From: Rhodobacterales bacterium 52_120_T64
GTDB taxonomy: Bacteria > Pseudomonadota > Alphaproteobacteria > Rhodobacterales > Rhodobacteraceae
Length of the DNA stretch: 64,000 bases
NCBI GenBank assembly: GCA_002162875.1
Contig: MABA01000004.1
Location: forward strand, 248,001-312,000
Direction: 5' to 3'
Below are positions 1 through 8,644 of this stretch, piece by piece; within the stretch, counting starts at the first letter, position 1; each line of letters starts with the position of its first letter. The notes beneath the pieces are model-generated. The model did not search any database. It was not told the origin of the DNA and saw nothing but the letters and a program-made list of their open reading frames with translations. Position numbers and translations under genes: made by a program.

Positions 1-103
1 CTAGCGGTAGATGCGGCAATTCAAGCGTACTTTTCCACGCACCGAGTCTTCCATCCCGCGTTCACCCGTATTAGGTGATGTAGGAACAATATTCGGAGCA
101 CAC

Positions 104-1120
104 ATGTCGTTTTTCTCAAAGATGAAAGACCGTTTGACCAGATCCTCGTCAAAGATTGATGAGGGGCTTCAAGCGATTGTCGAAGAAGAGGTTGCAGAGG
201 TTGCGGTTGAAGCCGTCGACAAAGTTGTCGAGGACGCTCCGACAGTCGGTATAGTTGGGCGCATGCTTGGTCGTGACACCGCACCGAAACGAGTGCTCGA
301 CGATGCAATGTTGGAAAGCCTTGAAGAATTGTTAATCACCGCCGACATGGGTGTCGAAACCGCGCTAAAGGTTTCGGCCAATATGGCAGAGGGGCGATTT
401 GGCAAGAAGCTTGGTGTCGATGAAATCAAGCGACTTTTGGCTGATGAACTGAAGACCATTTTGGAGCCCGTCGCCCGTCCGATGCCTCTGTATTCGAAGA
501 AGCCACAGGTGGTGCTGGTTGTCGGGGTTAACGGTTCGGGTAAAACAACAACGATTGGAAAACTGGCGAGCCAGTTCGATGCCGCTGGCAAATCTGTTGT
601 GATTGCGGCTTGCGATACATTTCGTGCGGCAGCGGTAGAGCAGTTGCAAGTGTGGGGGGAGCGGGCAGGGGTGCCGGTTTTGACTGCACCCGAGGGCACT
701 GATCCAGCTAGCCTTGCATATGAAGCGATGGTTCAGGCAGAAGCCGACGGGGCCGATTTGCTGATGATCGATACAGCAGGGCGTTTGCAAAACCGCGCGG
801 ATTTGATGGAAGAACTGGCCAAGATCGTTCGTGTGATCCGCAAGAAAGACCCGGATGCGCCGCATAACACTTTGTTAGTACTTGATGCTACGACTGGCCA
901 AAATGCGCTGTCGCAAGTGAAAGTGTTCACCGAAATTGCCGCTGTTAGCGGTTTGGTTATGACCAAACTGGACGGCACCGCCAAGGGTGGTGTGTTGGTG
1001 GCATTGGCAGATAAATACGGCCTACCAATCCACGCGATTGGTGTCGGCGAGAGCATTGAAGACCTTCAGGCCTTTGACCCGGATGAATTCGCACGTGCAC
1101 TGACGGGGGCTACATTGTGA
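104..1120 (+). CDS. ftsY: Signal recognition particle receptor FtsY
   Basis: GTPase that docks SRP-ribosome complexes at the inner membrane for co-translational insertion. The NG domain is complete: P-loop GVNGSGKTT near residue 140, DTFRAAAVEQL, DTAGR and TKLDGTAKGG. The N-terminus is a short acidic A domain. The open frame runs upstream to base 11, but I chose the ATG at 104: it has GGAG a few bases upstream and gives the typical MSFFSKMKDRL beginning (338 residues). The stop overlaps the next gene by four bases (GTGA), so the two are probably translationally coupled. The family assignment is certain; only the start is a choice. Confidence 0.97.
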   Translation: MSFFSKMKDRLTRSSSKIDEGLQAIVEEEVAEVAVEAVDKVVEDAPTVGIVGRMLGRDTAPKRVLDDAMLESLEELLITADMGVETALKVSANMAEGRFGKKLGVDEIKRLLADELKTILEPVARPMPLYSKKPQVVLVVGVNGSGKTTTIGKLASQFDAAGKSVVIAACDTFRAAAVEQLQVWGERAGVPVLTAPEGTDPASLAYEAMVQAEADGADLLMIDTAGRLQNRADLMEELAKIVRVIRKKDPDAPHNTLLVLDATTGQNALSQVKVFTEIAAVSGLVMTKLDGTAKGGVLVALADKYGLPIHAIGVGESIEDLQAFDPDEFARALTGATL

Positions 1121-2019
1121 GCGATTTTATCCTCTCGGTCGAGGGGACGGAATACGGTCAGTGGTTGGCGATGGTGTTGGCGCTGACTTCGGCGGTGGCG
1201 CACTCGGTATTCGGGGCATTGCAGAAAGGACGTTATGATCCTTGGTTGATGCGTGGCGCAATCGACGTTTTCTATTTCCTGATAGCTCTGCCAATCGCGA
1301 TATTTGTATTTCCGTTGCCGGAACCGCACGTTTGGCTGATTTTGGTTGTGGTCTGGATCATCCATGTGGCCTACAAATATTTCATGGCTATGGCCTATTC
1401 TCGCGGCGCATATACGGTTGTTTATCCGGTTGTTCGCGGAACTGGCCCATTGGTCACGGTTTTCGCCGCAGGATTTGTATTTGGTGAAACGTTCACCCCA
1501 ACACAATGGGGCGGCGTTTTGTTGCTATCGGGCGGAATATTTGCGTTGGCAGGCTGGAACCTTCACAAGACCAAAATTGGACGGAACGTCCTGATCTCGG
1601 CGCTTGGATTTGCGTTTTTATCTGGCGGGATCGTTGCCCTTTACACAATTGTTGATGCATTGGGTATGCGCTCCACACCGGATCCATTCACTTTTTTGGT
1701 CTGGTTTTTCGTGGTTGATGGTTGGACCTTCCCGATTATTTCCTATGTGCACTGGAAAAGAATGAAAAATAGGCCTAACCCCATCCCCTTGCTTCAACGT
1801 GGTTTTGTTGGCGCGCTAATTGCATTCGTCAGTTTTGGTGCGGTTATGTTGGCCACGCGCTTGGGTAAAGTCGGCGAGGCTGCGGTTTTGCGAGAAACAT
1901 CAACAGTTTTTGCGGCCCTGATTGGTTGGTTGTTCCTGAAAGAAACGGTGGGCCCCGTGCGGGCAGGCCTGATGGCAATCATCGCGGCAGGCGCCGTAGT
2001 AGTAGAATTCGGCGGATAG
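1117..2019 (+). CDS. EamA/DMT-family inner-membrane permease
   Basis: A 300-residue, very hydrophobic protein with about ten predicted membrane helices in two repeats, as expected for drug/metabolite (EamA) transporters. Motifs such as YSRGAYTVVYPVVRGTGPL in the first half and LRETSTVFAALIGWLFLKE in the second fit the two EamA repeats. The start is GTG, overlapping the ftsY stop as GTGA. The substrate cannot be read from sequence; small polar metabolites or amino acids are usual for the family. It lies in a + strand unit with ftsY and yciB. Confidence 0.9.
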   Translation: MSDFILSVEGTEYGQWLAMVLALTSAVAHSVFGALQKGRYDPWLMRGAIDVFYFLIALPIAIFVFPLPEPHVWLILVVVWIIHVAYKYFMAMAYSRGAYTVVYPVVRGTGPLVTVFAAGFVFGETFTPTQWGGVLLLSGGIFALAGWNLHKTKIGRNVLISALGFAFLSGGIVALYTIVDALGMRSTPDPFTFLVWFFVVDGWTFPIISYVHWKRMKNRPNPIPLLQRGFVGALIAFVSFGAVMLATRLGKVGEAAVLRETSTVFAALIGWLFLKETVGPVRAGLMAIIAAGAVVVEFGG

Positions 2020-2036
2020 AGAGGCTAAGAGGCATT

Positions 2037-2642
2037 ATGGAAAAGAAAAAGATACACCCGTTATTAAAGCTCGCCCTTGAGATTGGGCCGATTATGATAT
2101 TCTTCATATCGTATAAATTTGCTGTTGCACCGGATGGGGCCACCGACGAGGAGCGGCAATTGGCGCAGCTTCTGTTTGCGACGGGAATATTTATTCCGAC
2201 GATACTAATTTCGTTGGCCATCAGCTGGGTGTTGACCCGCAGCCTGCCGAAGATGGCCGTGATGACGGCGGTGGTTGTGGTAGTAATGGGTGGCCTGACG
2301 TTGTGGTTAAAGGATGACACGTTCATCAAAATGAAGCCTACAATTCTTTACGCCCTGTTTGCCGCAATCCTTGGATTCGGCTTGATGCGAGGGCAGAGCT
2401 ATTTGCAGTATGTTATGGAAGATTCCATGCCATTAAAGCCTGAGGGCTGGACAATTTTCACCACTCGGTTCGCGCTGTTTTTCGTTTGTTTAGCAATTGT
2501 TAACGAAATCGTTTGGCGCGGTTTTGGCACGGACATTTGGGTGAACTTCAAAACTTTCGCACTGCCTTTGGCCACGTTTGTGTTTATCTTTAGTCAAATG
2601 GGCGTGTTCAGCAAATACGCGATTGAAGAAGACGAAAGCTAA
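2037..2642 (+). CDS. yciB: Inner-membrane septation protein YciB/IspZ
   Basis: A 201-residue polytopic membrane protein of the intracellular septation (YciB/IspZ) family, implicated in envelope integrity and division. Family hallmarks are LALEIGPIMIFF near the N-terminus, FTTRFALFF, and NEIVWRGFGTDIWVNFK. The open frame extends upstream to 1926, but the ATG at 2037 is preceded by an AGAGG-type ribosome site and gives the normal MEKKKIHP start. It lies 17 bases after the permease stop, so it is probably in the same operon. Its end overlaps the convergent dehydrogenase gene by four bases. Confidence 0.93.
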   Translation: MEKKKIHPLLKLALEIGPIMIFFISYKFAVAPDGATDEERQLAQLLFATGIFIPTILISLAISWVLTRSLPKMAVMTAVVVVVMGGLTLWLKDDTFIKMKPTILYALFAAILGFGLMRGQSYLQYVMEDSMPLKPEGWTIFTTRFALFFVCLAIVNEIVWRGFGTDIWVNFKTFALPLATFVFIFSQMGVFSKYAIEEDES

Positions 2643-3445
2643 CGCGGGCGCAGTTTTTCAATCATCGCAATCAAGGTTGATGGCAGTTTAAGATCTGCGT
2701 TGTCGGGAGCGCCATCCATTGCGGCCTCCACATCTTTTTTGAGGATGCCGATGGTGTTTTCAGGGTCGAACCCGTCGCGGGCAAATTCGATATCGTTGAA
2801 GTTACTACCGAACCATGTTTGACCTGAGCTTGTGTGCATTAGATCAAGCAGCCGAGCTTCTTCAACCCCCAATTCATCGGCCCAGTCCAACACGAGCCGC
2901 GTAGCGACTGTGGAACTGGCGGCTAGTAAGTTGTTAAGCACCTTAGCTGCCATTCCCGCACCAAACGCACCCATCACGTGAAAATGTTTTCCGATGGCGT
3001 TCAAATAGGGTTGAATGTGCGCGATATCTTCAGCGTGACCTCCAAGCATAAAGGACAGCCGTTTTTCCTCAGCAGCGATTGCTGCGCCCGACATCGGTGC
3101 ATCGATCAGTTTGATTTGTTGCGGTATACGGCCCCGAAGTTCACGCACATATTTTGGTGAGAGGGTGGAACTGATGACAATATGGGTCAGTTTATCTGCC
3201 TTGGCGATCAGACCCTGGTCGTTGAACAACACATCATCAGTTTGCCGCTGGTCCCGTACAACGGTGAAAAGGGTTGTAAGTTCAGTGGTAAATTCAGTTA
3301 CGCTTCCGGCCATCGAAACTTGGAAATCTCCGAACTCTGCCAGAGGGCGCGTATCGAAACCTTGGGTATTAAACCCAGCTTCACTAATGGCTCTGGCCAT
3401 GGGCAGGCCCATGCGACCACAACCGGCGACTCCGAGTTTAGACAT
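2639..3445 (-). CDS. NAD(P)-dependent 3-hydroxyisobutyrate dehydrogenase-family protein
   Basis: A 268-residue beta-hydroxyacid dehydrogenase. The Rossmann dinucleotide motif GCGRMGLPMA is at the very N-terminus, the substrate loop DAPMSGA is present in the middle, and the catalytic lysine sits in GAGMAAKVLNN. Members reduce or oxidise short hydroxy acids such as 3-hydroxyisobutyrate, tartronate semialdehyde or glyoxylate; the substrate here is not determined. It starts 4 bases after the crotonase stop, so the two may form a short pathway unit, for example in branched-chain amino-acid degradation, but that is inference. Confidence 0.88.
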   Translation of the reverse strand: MSKLGVAGCGRMGLPMARAISEAGFNTQGFDTRPLAEFGDFQVSMAGSVTEFTTELTTLFTVVRDQRQTDDVLFNDQGLIAKADKLTHIVISSTLSPKYVRELRGRIPQQIKLIDAPMSGAAIAAEEKRLSFMLGGHAEDIAHIQPYLNAIGKHFHVMGAFGAGMAAKVLNNLLAASSTVATRLVLDWADELGVEEARLLDLMHTSSGQTWFGSNFNDIEFARDGFDPENTIGILKKDVEAAMDGAPDNADLKLPSTLIAMIEKLRPR

Positions 3446-3448
3446 ATG

Positions 3449-4246
3449 TTAGTCCTTGAAGATAGGGGGGCGTTTTTCGAAATTGGCCATCACCGCTTCC
3501 ATCTGGTTTTCACCGCCCAGCACCGATTTTTGAGCCTCGGATTCCGCCATTAGTGTATCCTTACGGTTAGCGCCCCAAGTATTCGATATCAACCGTTTGG
3601 AAACCTGAGTTCCGTCAGGGCTTCGTGCAGAGATCTGGGCGGCCAGTTCCATAGCACGGGCTAAAGGGTCTTCGGTAACTTCGGTCACGAACCCCCATTC
3701 CAACGCTTGTGCTGCATCAAATATTTCAGCTGTGTAACTCAGGCGCCGCACGATGTCTTGGCGTGCCAAGGCTGGCATCAAAGCCATACCGCCCATGTCT
3801 GGCACCAGCCCCCACTTGGCTTCCATGATCGAAAACTTGGTATGAGGCGCGGCCACGCGAATGTCTGCACCAAGCATAATCTGAAAGCCGCCGCCAAAGG
3901 CCACGCCGTGAAGCGCTGTAATAACCGGCATCGGTAAATCGCGCCAGCCTGTTGATACATGCTGAAACAGGTTGGCATCGCCATGTGATCGCGCAATGAA
4001 ATCGACACTTTCAGGGTTTTGTAACATCGCCGCGAAGCTCATGAAATCAAGGCCGGCGCAGAAGGCCGCTCCATCACCAGAAAGAACAACTGCACGTGTT
4101 CCCCCGGCGTTGGCTAGTTGTTCAATTGTTTCTGCGATCGCTTCAAGCATCGCCTGGTCAAGCGCGTTGCGTTTTTCTGCACGATTCAGGACAACATGGG
4201 CGATGGGGCCGTCATGCATAACCGTGACGCGCTTAGTCGTTGACAA
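3449..4246 (-). CDS. Crotonase / enoyl-CoA hydratase-family protein
   Basis: A crotonase-fold acyl-CoA enzyme. The family start pattern VVLNRAEKRNALD, the oxyanion-hole residues around FCAGLDF and GVAFGGGFQIML, and the second acidic residue in SIMEAKWGLVP are visible. The first catalytic glutamate of classical hydratases (GGGxE) is replaced by GGGFQ, so it may not be a true hydratase; this variant resembles a crotonase subgroup common in Rhodobacterales. The frame opens at a TTG at 4270, but I prefer the TTG at 4246: GGGAG lies seven bases upstream and the protein then begins MSTTKRVTV (265 residues), overlapping the end of the ATPase gene. Confidence 0.85.
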   Translation of the reverse strand: MSTTKRVTVMHDGPIAHVVLNRAEKRNALDQAMLEAIAETIEQLANAGGTRAVVLSGDGAAFCAGLDFMSFAAMLQNPESVDFIARSHGDANLFQHVSTGWRDLPMPVITALHGVAFGGGFQIMLGADIRVAAPHTKFSIMEAKWGLVPDMGGMALMPALARQDIVRRLSYTAEIFDAAQALEWGFVTEVTEDPLARAMELAAQISARSPDGTQVSKRLISNTWGANRKDTLMAESEAQKSVLGGENQMEAVMANFEKRPPIFKD

Positions 4247-5528
4247 ACAAATTCTCCCAAGCGCGGTCAATTAACTCAGGGCTCATATGTGGCTCGTAGC
4301 CTTCATAGTCGCAAATCGACAGGCTTTGGTCGATCAGAAAGGGGGCTTGATAAGACGCAAATTGGTTGTCCACCGACGGGTATTTTGTATTTAGCAAATA
4401 TTTCATAACTTCTTCGTCAGGGCGCAATTTGTAATGGCGGCATGTTTTCACGAAAATCTTAATGAAATCATCGCGACTTGGATTATCCACTTTGATTTTG
4501 TAGTAAATCCGCCGTAAAGCCGCCCCATCGAACATTTCGGTCGGGACCATGTTGGTGGAGAAAATCACGAGAGTATCAAATGGCACCATAAATTTCTGAC
4601 CCGACTGCAGCGTCAAAATATCGAAATGTTGCTCCATTGGAACAATCCAGCGGTTGATTAGCGCTTGTGGCGGTTCGGCTTGGCGACCAAGGTCATCCAC
4701 AATAAATACGCCGCCTGTGGCCTTAAGTTGTAAAGGCGCCTGATAGGTGCGCGACACAGGGTTATAGATCAAATCGAGCATGGAAAGCGTCAGCTCACCA
4801 CCGGTCATCACCGAGGGGCGACGGCACAGTGCATAGCGTTGGTCAAAGCTTGGCCCAAGACGGCGCAACGCCGTGGCGTCGAATGTTTCGGTTTTGGCCA
4901 ACGTGTGGATGATCGGGTCGTAAAGGGAAATTACCTGCCCGGAATATTCTAGGAACTTGGGAAGGAAAATATTGTCCCCTAGCGCATCTCGAATTCCGTT
5001 CGCAATTGAGGACTTACCATTTCCCGGAGGGCCGAATAGTAGTATGGACTTCCCAGAGTTAACCGCAGGTCCAAGCTGGTCAAGCATGCCTTCAGGCATA
5101 ACCATATGCGAAAGAGAGGTCTCCAGATCTTCACGACGGATATTTACGTCTTTAACCTTTTGGCGCTCCGTTTGCTGCCAGAAATCAGCCAACGGTACAG
5201 GAAGTGCCCCGTAGTATTCTGATTGTTGGAGCGCATCCAGCGCACGGGATTTACCGGAATCTGTAAGCTGATAACGCATCGTTGCCGTGGTGGAGGCCCC
5301 TCGGGCGCCTAGAGTTTCGATTAATCCGTTCACACGGATTTCATCGACGAGTTCCTGCGCGATTGGCACCGAAACGGAAAGAGCGTCAGCTATATCGATG
5401 ATGTCACTCAGGTTCCGTCGAAAAATCGTTTTCAACAAGATGCCGGTCATGAGCGTCAGCTCAAGGCCAATATCGGATAGTTTCAAAGGAACGGCCGGCT
5501 TAAAAGCCTCGTGCTTATGTCCATCCAT
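4233..5528 (-). CDS. AAA-family ATPase with N-terminal winged-helix-like domain
   Basis: A 431-residue P-loop ATPase. Walker A is FGPPGNGKSS near residue 170 and Walker B is FIVDDLGRQ near residue 275, followed by a sensor-1-like STNM and arginine-rich RRIYYKI, typical of AAA proteins. Residues 15-110 look like a winged-helix domain (alternating helices, then MRYQLTDSGKSRALDAL). An AAGGAGA ribosome site precedes the ATG. It lies about 170 bases downstream of the Tad prepilin peptidase and reads in the same direction, so a role linked to pili or regulation is possible but unproven. The substrate and partner are unknown. Confidence 0.8.
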   Translation of the reverse strand: MDGHKHEAFKPAVPLKLSDIGLELTLMTGILLKTIFRRNLSDIIDIADALSVSVPIAQELVDEIRVNGLIETLGARGASTTATMRYQLTDSGKSRALDALQQSEYYGALPVPLADFWQQTERQKVKDVNIRREDLETSLSHMVMPEGMLDQLGPAVNSGKSILLFGPPGNGKSSIANGIRDALGDNIFLPKFLEYSGQVISLYDPIIHTLAKTETFDATALRRLGPSFDQRYALCRRPSVMTGGELTLSMLDLIYNPVSRTYQAPLQLKATGGVFIVDDLGRQAEPPQALINRWIVPMEQHFDILTLQSGQKFMVPFDTLVIFSTNMVPTEMFDGAALRRIYYKIKVDNPSRDDFIKIFVKTCRHYKLRPDEEVMKYLLNTKYPSVDNQFASYQAPFLIDQSLSICDYEGYEPHMSPELIDRAWENLFVND

Positions 5529-5696
5529 AATGTCGTCTCCTTCGTGATCGAAAACTGTATCAAATTGATTTTAACGCACATTGCCGCTTTGACGCAATGC
5601 GGAGAATAAATAAACCAAACGCATACTACCGCCAGACAGCGCCCGAAATTAGAAATCTAGTGGATCGATTAGACAATCCACAGGCCCGGCGGCGGC

Positions 5697-6209
5697 TTAA
5701 ACGAGTCCGACGACGGATAGTTGGTAATATATTAACGTAGCGCTCATTCCCAAACCTAGCGGAAAATTCTTCACTTTGGAGGTCTTTTCAATCCGCCACG
5801 ATTCCCAGTTATCCGTGATTGGGTTCATGAAGCCGAGCTTCCCGATTATCTTATGTAGGACGACGCCAATAATGGCGAAGATTGACAACTCGAAGAGGAA
5901 GGAAGCGATGTGAGAATGATCGACGAACAGGGCCATGGCAGCGGCAAATTTAGCGTCTCCGCCACCTATTCCGCCAAAGGAAAATAGGGTGAAACCGACG
6001 GCCAGTACGATAAATCCACCAAGCAAGCGCCAGAGAAGCACATCAAACGGCAGTAAAATTGCACCGGAAATTACAAAAGCACCTGTCATCAGTAATACCA
6101 AAATATTGGGTATTTTCATGTACTTAAGGTCGCTCCATGCGGACCAAAGTGCAAATGGAGTGGCGACTGCAAGGAAAATGTAGTTTGCGAAGCTGATGTC
6201 AATATTCAT
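5697..6209 (-). CDS. cpaA: Tad prepilin peptidase CpaA/TadV
   Basis: Membrane aspartic protease that cleaves and matures Flp prepilin. At 170 residues it has several predicted membrane helices. Both catalytic aspartates are visible: D in AWSDLKYMKIPN near residue 27 and D in the GGGDAK motif near residue 85. The length fits the short TadV class, which lacks an N-methylation domain. The ATG overlaps the stop of the upstream TPR lipoprotein gene by four bases (ATGA), showing it belongs to the Tad operon. The Flp prepilin at 15748-15927 is the expected substrate. Confidence 0.93.
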   Translation of the reverse strand: MNIDISFANYIFLAVATPFALWSAWSDLKYMKIPNILVLLMTGAFVISGAILLPFDVLLWRLLGGFIVLAVGFTLFSFGGIGGGDAKFAAAMALFVDHSHIASFLFELSIFAIIGVVLHKIIGKLGFMNPITDNWESWRIEKTSKVKNFPLGLGMSATLIYYQLSVVGLV

Positions 6210-7051
6210 AGCGACGCCAGCAGTGATACAGCGGGTGCGAAGTGCTGTGGATGAATGTCGATTGCATCGGCCAAAAGCCCGCGGGCGACGTCAGTGTCTC
6301 CATTTTTGATAGCCTCTCGCGCGAGATTATACAGCAGGATAGCACGCTCTTTATCATTCATTGGAATGACCGGAAGTCGGTAAATCCCTTGTTTTCCCAA
6401 CGTGATTACAAGGTTATTCTTGGCCGTGAACATTTTGGAGTCCGCGGAAATGGCTTGTTTAAACAGTTTTTCGGCGGCTGAATACTGCATGCGTTCCAGC
6501 TTGGAAATACCCCAATTATTCAAAACCTGTGCGGGGCGAGTGGTTAGCCCGCGCGCGATATCATAGAAATTATCGGACTTTTCCCATTCGCTATTGTGGT
6601 CAGCAACCAGCGCTTCAAGGAAATACCGGTCAAACGTTTCAACCGTTGGCGGGATAGCGTTAAGTTGCACGCGCGCCTCATCCCATGCGCCGTTGCGAAC
6701 CAACGCGTCCGCGTATTTGAGCCGATCGTTGCTGTCAGCTTGCCCGTCTTCAATTAACATTTCGTAAACGAGAGCGGCTTCGGCGTATTGCCCATTTTGA
6801 ACAAGTGCCTGAGCGTATCCCTTTTTTAAGTCAACGCGCTCTGGCTCAGCGGCTAGTGACGCACGGAAAAATGCGACGGCCTCGGCTGGGTCGGCGAGGT
6901 TTAACATGATGTCGTTCAAGCCAGTCGCGTCGATAACGTTGATGGGACCAAGGTCCGCATTTTTCTCCTCTTCGGTCATTTGTGCGCAACCGGCAAGGAC
7001 AATACTTAAGGCAAGACCTGCGCCTATTGTTTGTAGAATTGTAAGGCTCAT
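6206..7051 (-). CDS. tadD: TadD-type TPR lipoprotein (Tad pilus assembly)
   Basis: A 281-residue outer-membrane lipoprotein candidate. The signal peptide ends in the lipobox LAGC near residue 22, followed by tetratricopeptide repeats from about residue 55 to the end (for example AQALVQNGQYAEAALVYEML and NNWGISKLERMQYSAAEKLF). TadD proteins act as pilotins or assembly factors for the RcpA secretin in other Tad systems. It is followed with a 4-base overlap by cpaA and preceded 14 bases upstream by a second, shorter TPR lipoprotein. Which of the two performs the classical TadD role cannot be told from sequence. Confidence 0.85.
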   Translation of the reverse strand: MSLTILQTIGAGLALSIVLAGCAQMTEEEKNADLGPINVIDATGLNDIMLNLADPAEAVAFFRASLAAEPERVDLKKGYAQALVQNGQYAEAALVYEMLIEDGQADSNDRLKYADALVRNGAWDEARVQLNAIPPTVETFDRYFLEALVADHNSEWEKSDNFYDIARGLTTRPAQVLNNWGISKLERMQYSAAEKLFKQAISADSKMFTAKNNLVITLGKQGIYRLPVIPMNDKERAILLYNLAREAIKNGDTDVARGLLADAIDIHPQHFAPAVSLLASL

Positions 7052-7065
7052 CTGCTCGCCCCTTC

Positions 7066-7632
7066 TTATTTGTTTCCTAATAAAAGATAGCTGCCGTTTC
7101 CGTATCGGACCAGTGAAAAGTCGTACTCTCGTGTGATTTCTGTGGATTGTTCGTAAATAAGGCGATTTGAGAGGATCAGGTTTTGGCGGATCAACTCAGA
7201 GTTTCCATTATTGACACCGAACGCGACGCGAAAAGCTTGTCGCGCCTGTTGGTAGTCACCAAGGCTTATCAGAACGACACCAAAATTGTTCCATGCAGAA
7301 GCTGACTCAGCATATTGCTGGACAGCTTTTTCCAAAAGTGTGTGGGCCTGCATTAGCCGTCCAAGGCGTAAGTTGGCTGATCCCATGCCGCTTAATACTT
7401 CGGCATTTACACCAGTCTCTGAAGCTGCGCGTTGGTAGGCGGATAAGGCGAGTTCAAATTCTTCAGCCTCCATCAGGCGATGAGCAACCGTGATAGCATC
7501 GACACGCGGTGTACGTTGAGTTCCAAATGGCACTGGCGGGCCGGAACGTTCATCCGGCGTTAACGCGAAATTGGTCGGCTGACATGCGCTCAGGGCTACC
7601 AATAGAATAGCTTTAACTGCGAGGCGAAGAAT
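7066..7632 (-). CDS. Second TPR lipoprotein of the Tad locus, probable ATT start
   Basis: A TPR protein of 188 residues if started at 7632. The only ATG/GTG/TTG start in frame near the N-terminus is TTG at 7602, which would leave just five residues before the lipobox LSAC, too short for a lipoprotein signal. An ATT codon at 7632-7630 shares one base with the tadC stop (TAATT, like the common TAATG coupling), has GGTGA just upstream, and gives MLRLAVKAILLVALSAC, a complete lipoprotein signal peptide. I therefore call ATT as the start, which is unusual. TPR repeats follow from about residue 55 onward. A sequencing error altering an ATG is the alternative. Confidence 0.78.
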   Translation of the reverse strand: MLRLAVKAILLVALSACQPTNFALTPDERSGPPVPFGTQRTPRVDAITVAHRLMEAEEFELALSAYQRAASETGVNAEVLSGMGSANLRLGRLMQAHTLLEKAVQQYAESASAWNNFGVVLISLGDYQQARQAFRVAFGVNNGNSELIRQNLILSNRLIYEQSTEITREYDFSLVRYGNGSYLLLGNK

Positions 7633-8624
7633 TAGAAGTCACCATTGCCGAGGAGGTTAACGTAAATGTCGTAAATCGACGGGCCAACCATAATGATCAG
7701 CAACGGAGGAACTGTAAACAACATGGTGCCGATGGTAAGTTTCGTGGGCAACACGTTGGCTTTTTCTTCGGCACGCAGCACACGTTTGTCACGCATCTCG
7801 TCAGCATAAACACGCAGAGCATCCGAAATGGACGTACCAAAGTTAGCGGATTGTACCAACACAGTAACAAAAGAGCTGATATCATTAACGCCGCAGCGTT
7901 CTGACATATCACGCAGCACCGTTACGCGGTCTTTACCAGCACGCATCTCGTTCGCAACCACTTCGAATTCCTCTGCAAGTGTCGGCGAGGACTTCCTGGT
8001 TTCTTTGGCTACGCGCAAAATGGCCTGGTCGAGGGATTGTCCTGCCTCGACACAAACCAACATCAAATCGAGTGAGTCCGGGAAGCCGTTGGTTACATCT
8101 TCTTGACGTTGTTGCAAACGCCGCTCCACCCAATAAGAAGGCAACATGTATCCAATACCGCCCGGGATCAAGATTGTAAGCAACATGCTGGACATCGTCG
8201 GTTCGCCCGGTTGAATGAGAACATAAAGAACACCGACCGCAAGAAACCCGACGCCCATCATCATTTTGGCGAAATTCATGGTTTGAACTGCCGAGGGGGA
8301 ACGATATCCGGCCTGAATAAGTTTTAGGCGAGCCGCTGATAGTTCTTCTTCACCCTGAGGTTCTAGATATTCGGAGAATTTATCAAGCATCTCCCCTTTG
8401 CCAGCATCAAAGCGTAGCTTGTTGGATTGGTCAGGTCCACCCGTTGCAGTCGCGGATGGTCCGCGCCGTGTTGGCAGTCTTGAGAATTGATCAACCTCTT
8501 TCTTGAACAGAACAGGGAGGGCGACAAGTATAAAAAACACTCCGAAATAACCGATTACGAAAAACGGTGCACTTGGGCCAATCATGGCGCTCAAGAATTC
8601 CCAAATCTGCAAAACCATTTCCAT
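7632..8624 (-). CDS. tadC: Tad pilus inner-membrane platform protein TadC
   Basis: A 330-residue inner-membrane protein with a type II secretion F (T2SSF) domain: DSLDLMLVCVEAGQSLDQAI near the middle and membrane helices before and after it. It forms the Tad assembly platform with TadB. The family pairing is clear because tadB lies immediately upstream in the same direction. The gene starts 20 bases after the tadB stop; its own stop overlaps the ATT of the following lipoprotein gene by one base. The length is usual for TadC. Confidence 0.94.
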   Translation of the reverse strand: MEMVLQIWEFLSAMIGPSAPFFVIGYFGVFFILVALPVLFKKEVDQFSRLPTRRGPSATATGGPDQSNKLRFDAGKGEMLDKFSEYLEPQGEEELSAARLKLIQAGYRSPSAVQTMNFAKMMMGVGFLAVGVLYVLIQPGEPTMSSMLLTILIPGGIGYMLPSYWVERRLQQRQEDVTNGFPDSLDLMLVCVEAGQSLDQAILRVAKETRKSSPTLAEEFEVVANEMRAGKDRVTVLRDMSERCGVNDISSFVTVLVQSANFGTSISDALRVYADEMRDKRVLRAEEKANVLPTKLTIGTMLFTVPPLLIIMVGPSIYDIYVNLLGNGDF

Positions 8625-8644
8625 AACGTGCCCCCAAAGACATC

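Noticed and set aside
1-78. Open frame reading from the left edge (LAVDAAIQAYFSTHRVFHP) to a TGA at 76-78
   Set aside because: It could be the tail of an upstream gene, but 25 codons without a recognisable family or upstream context is not enough.
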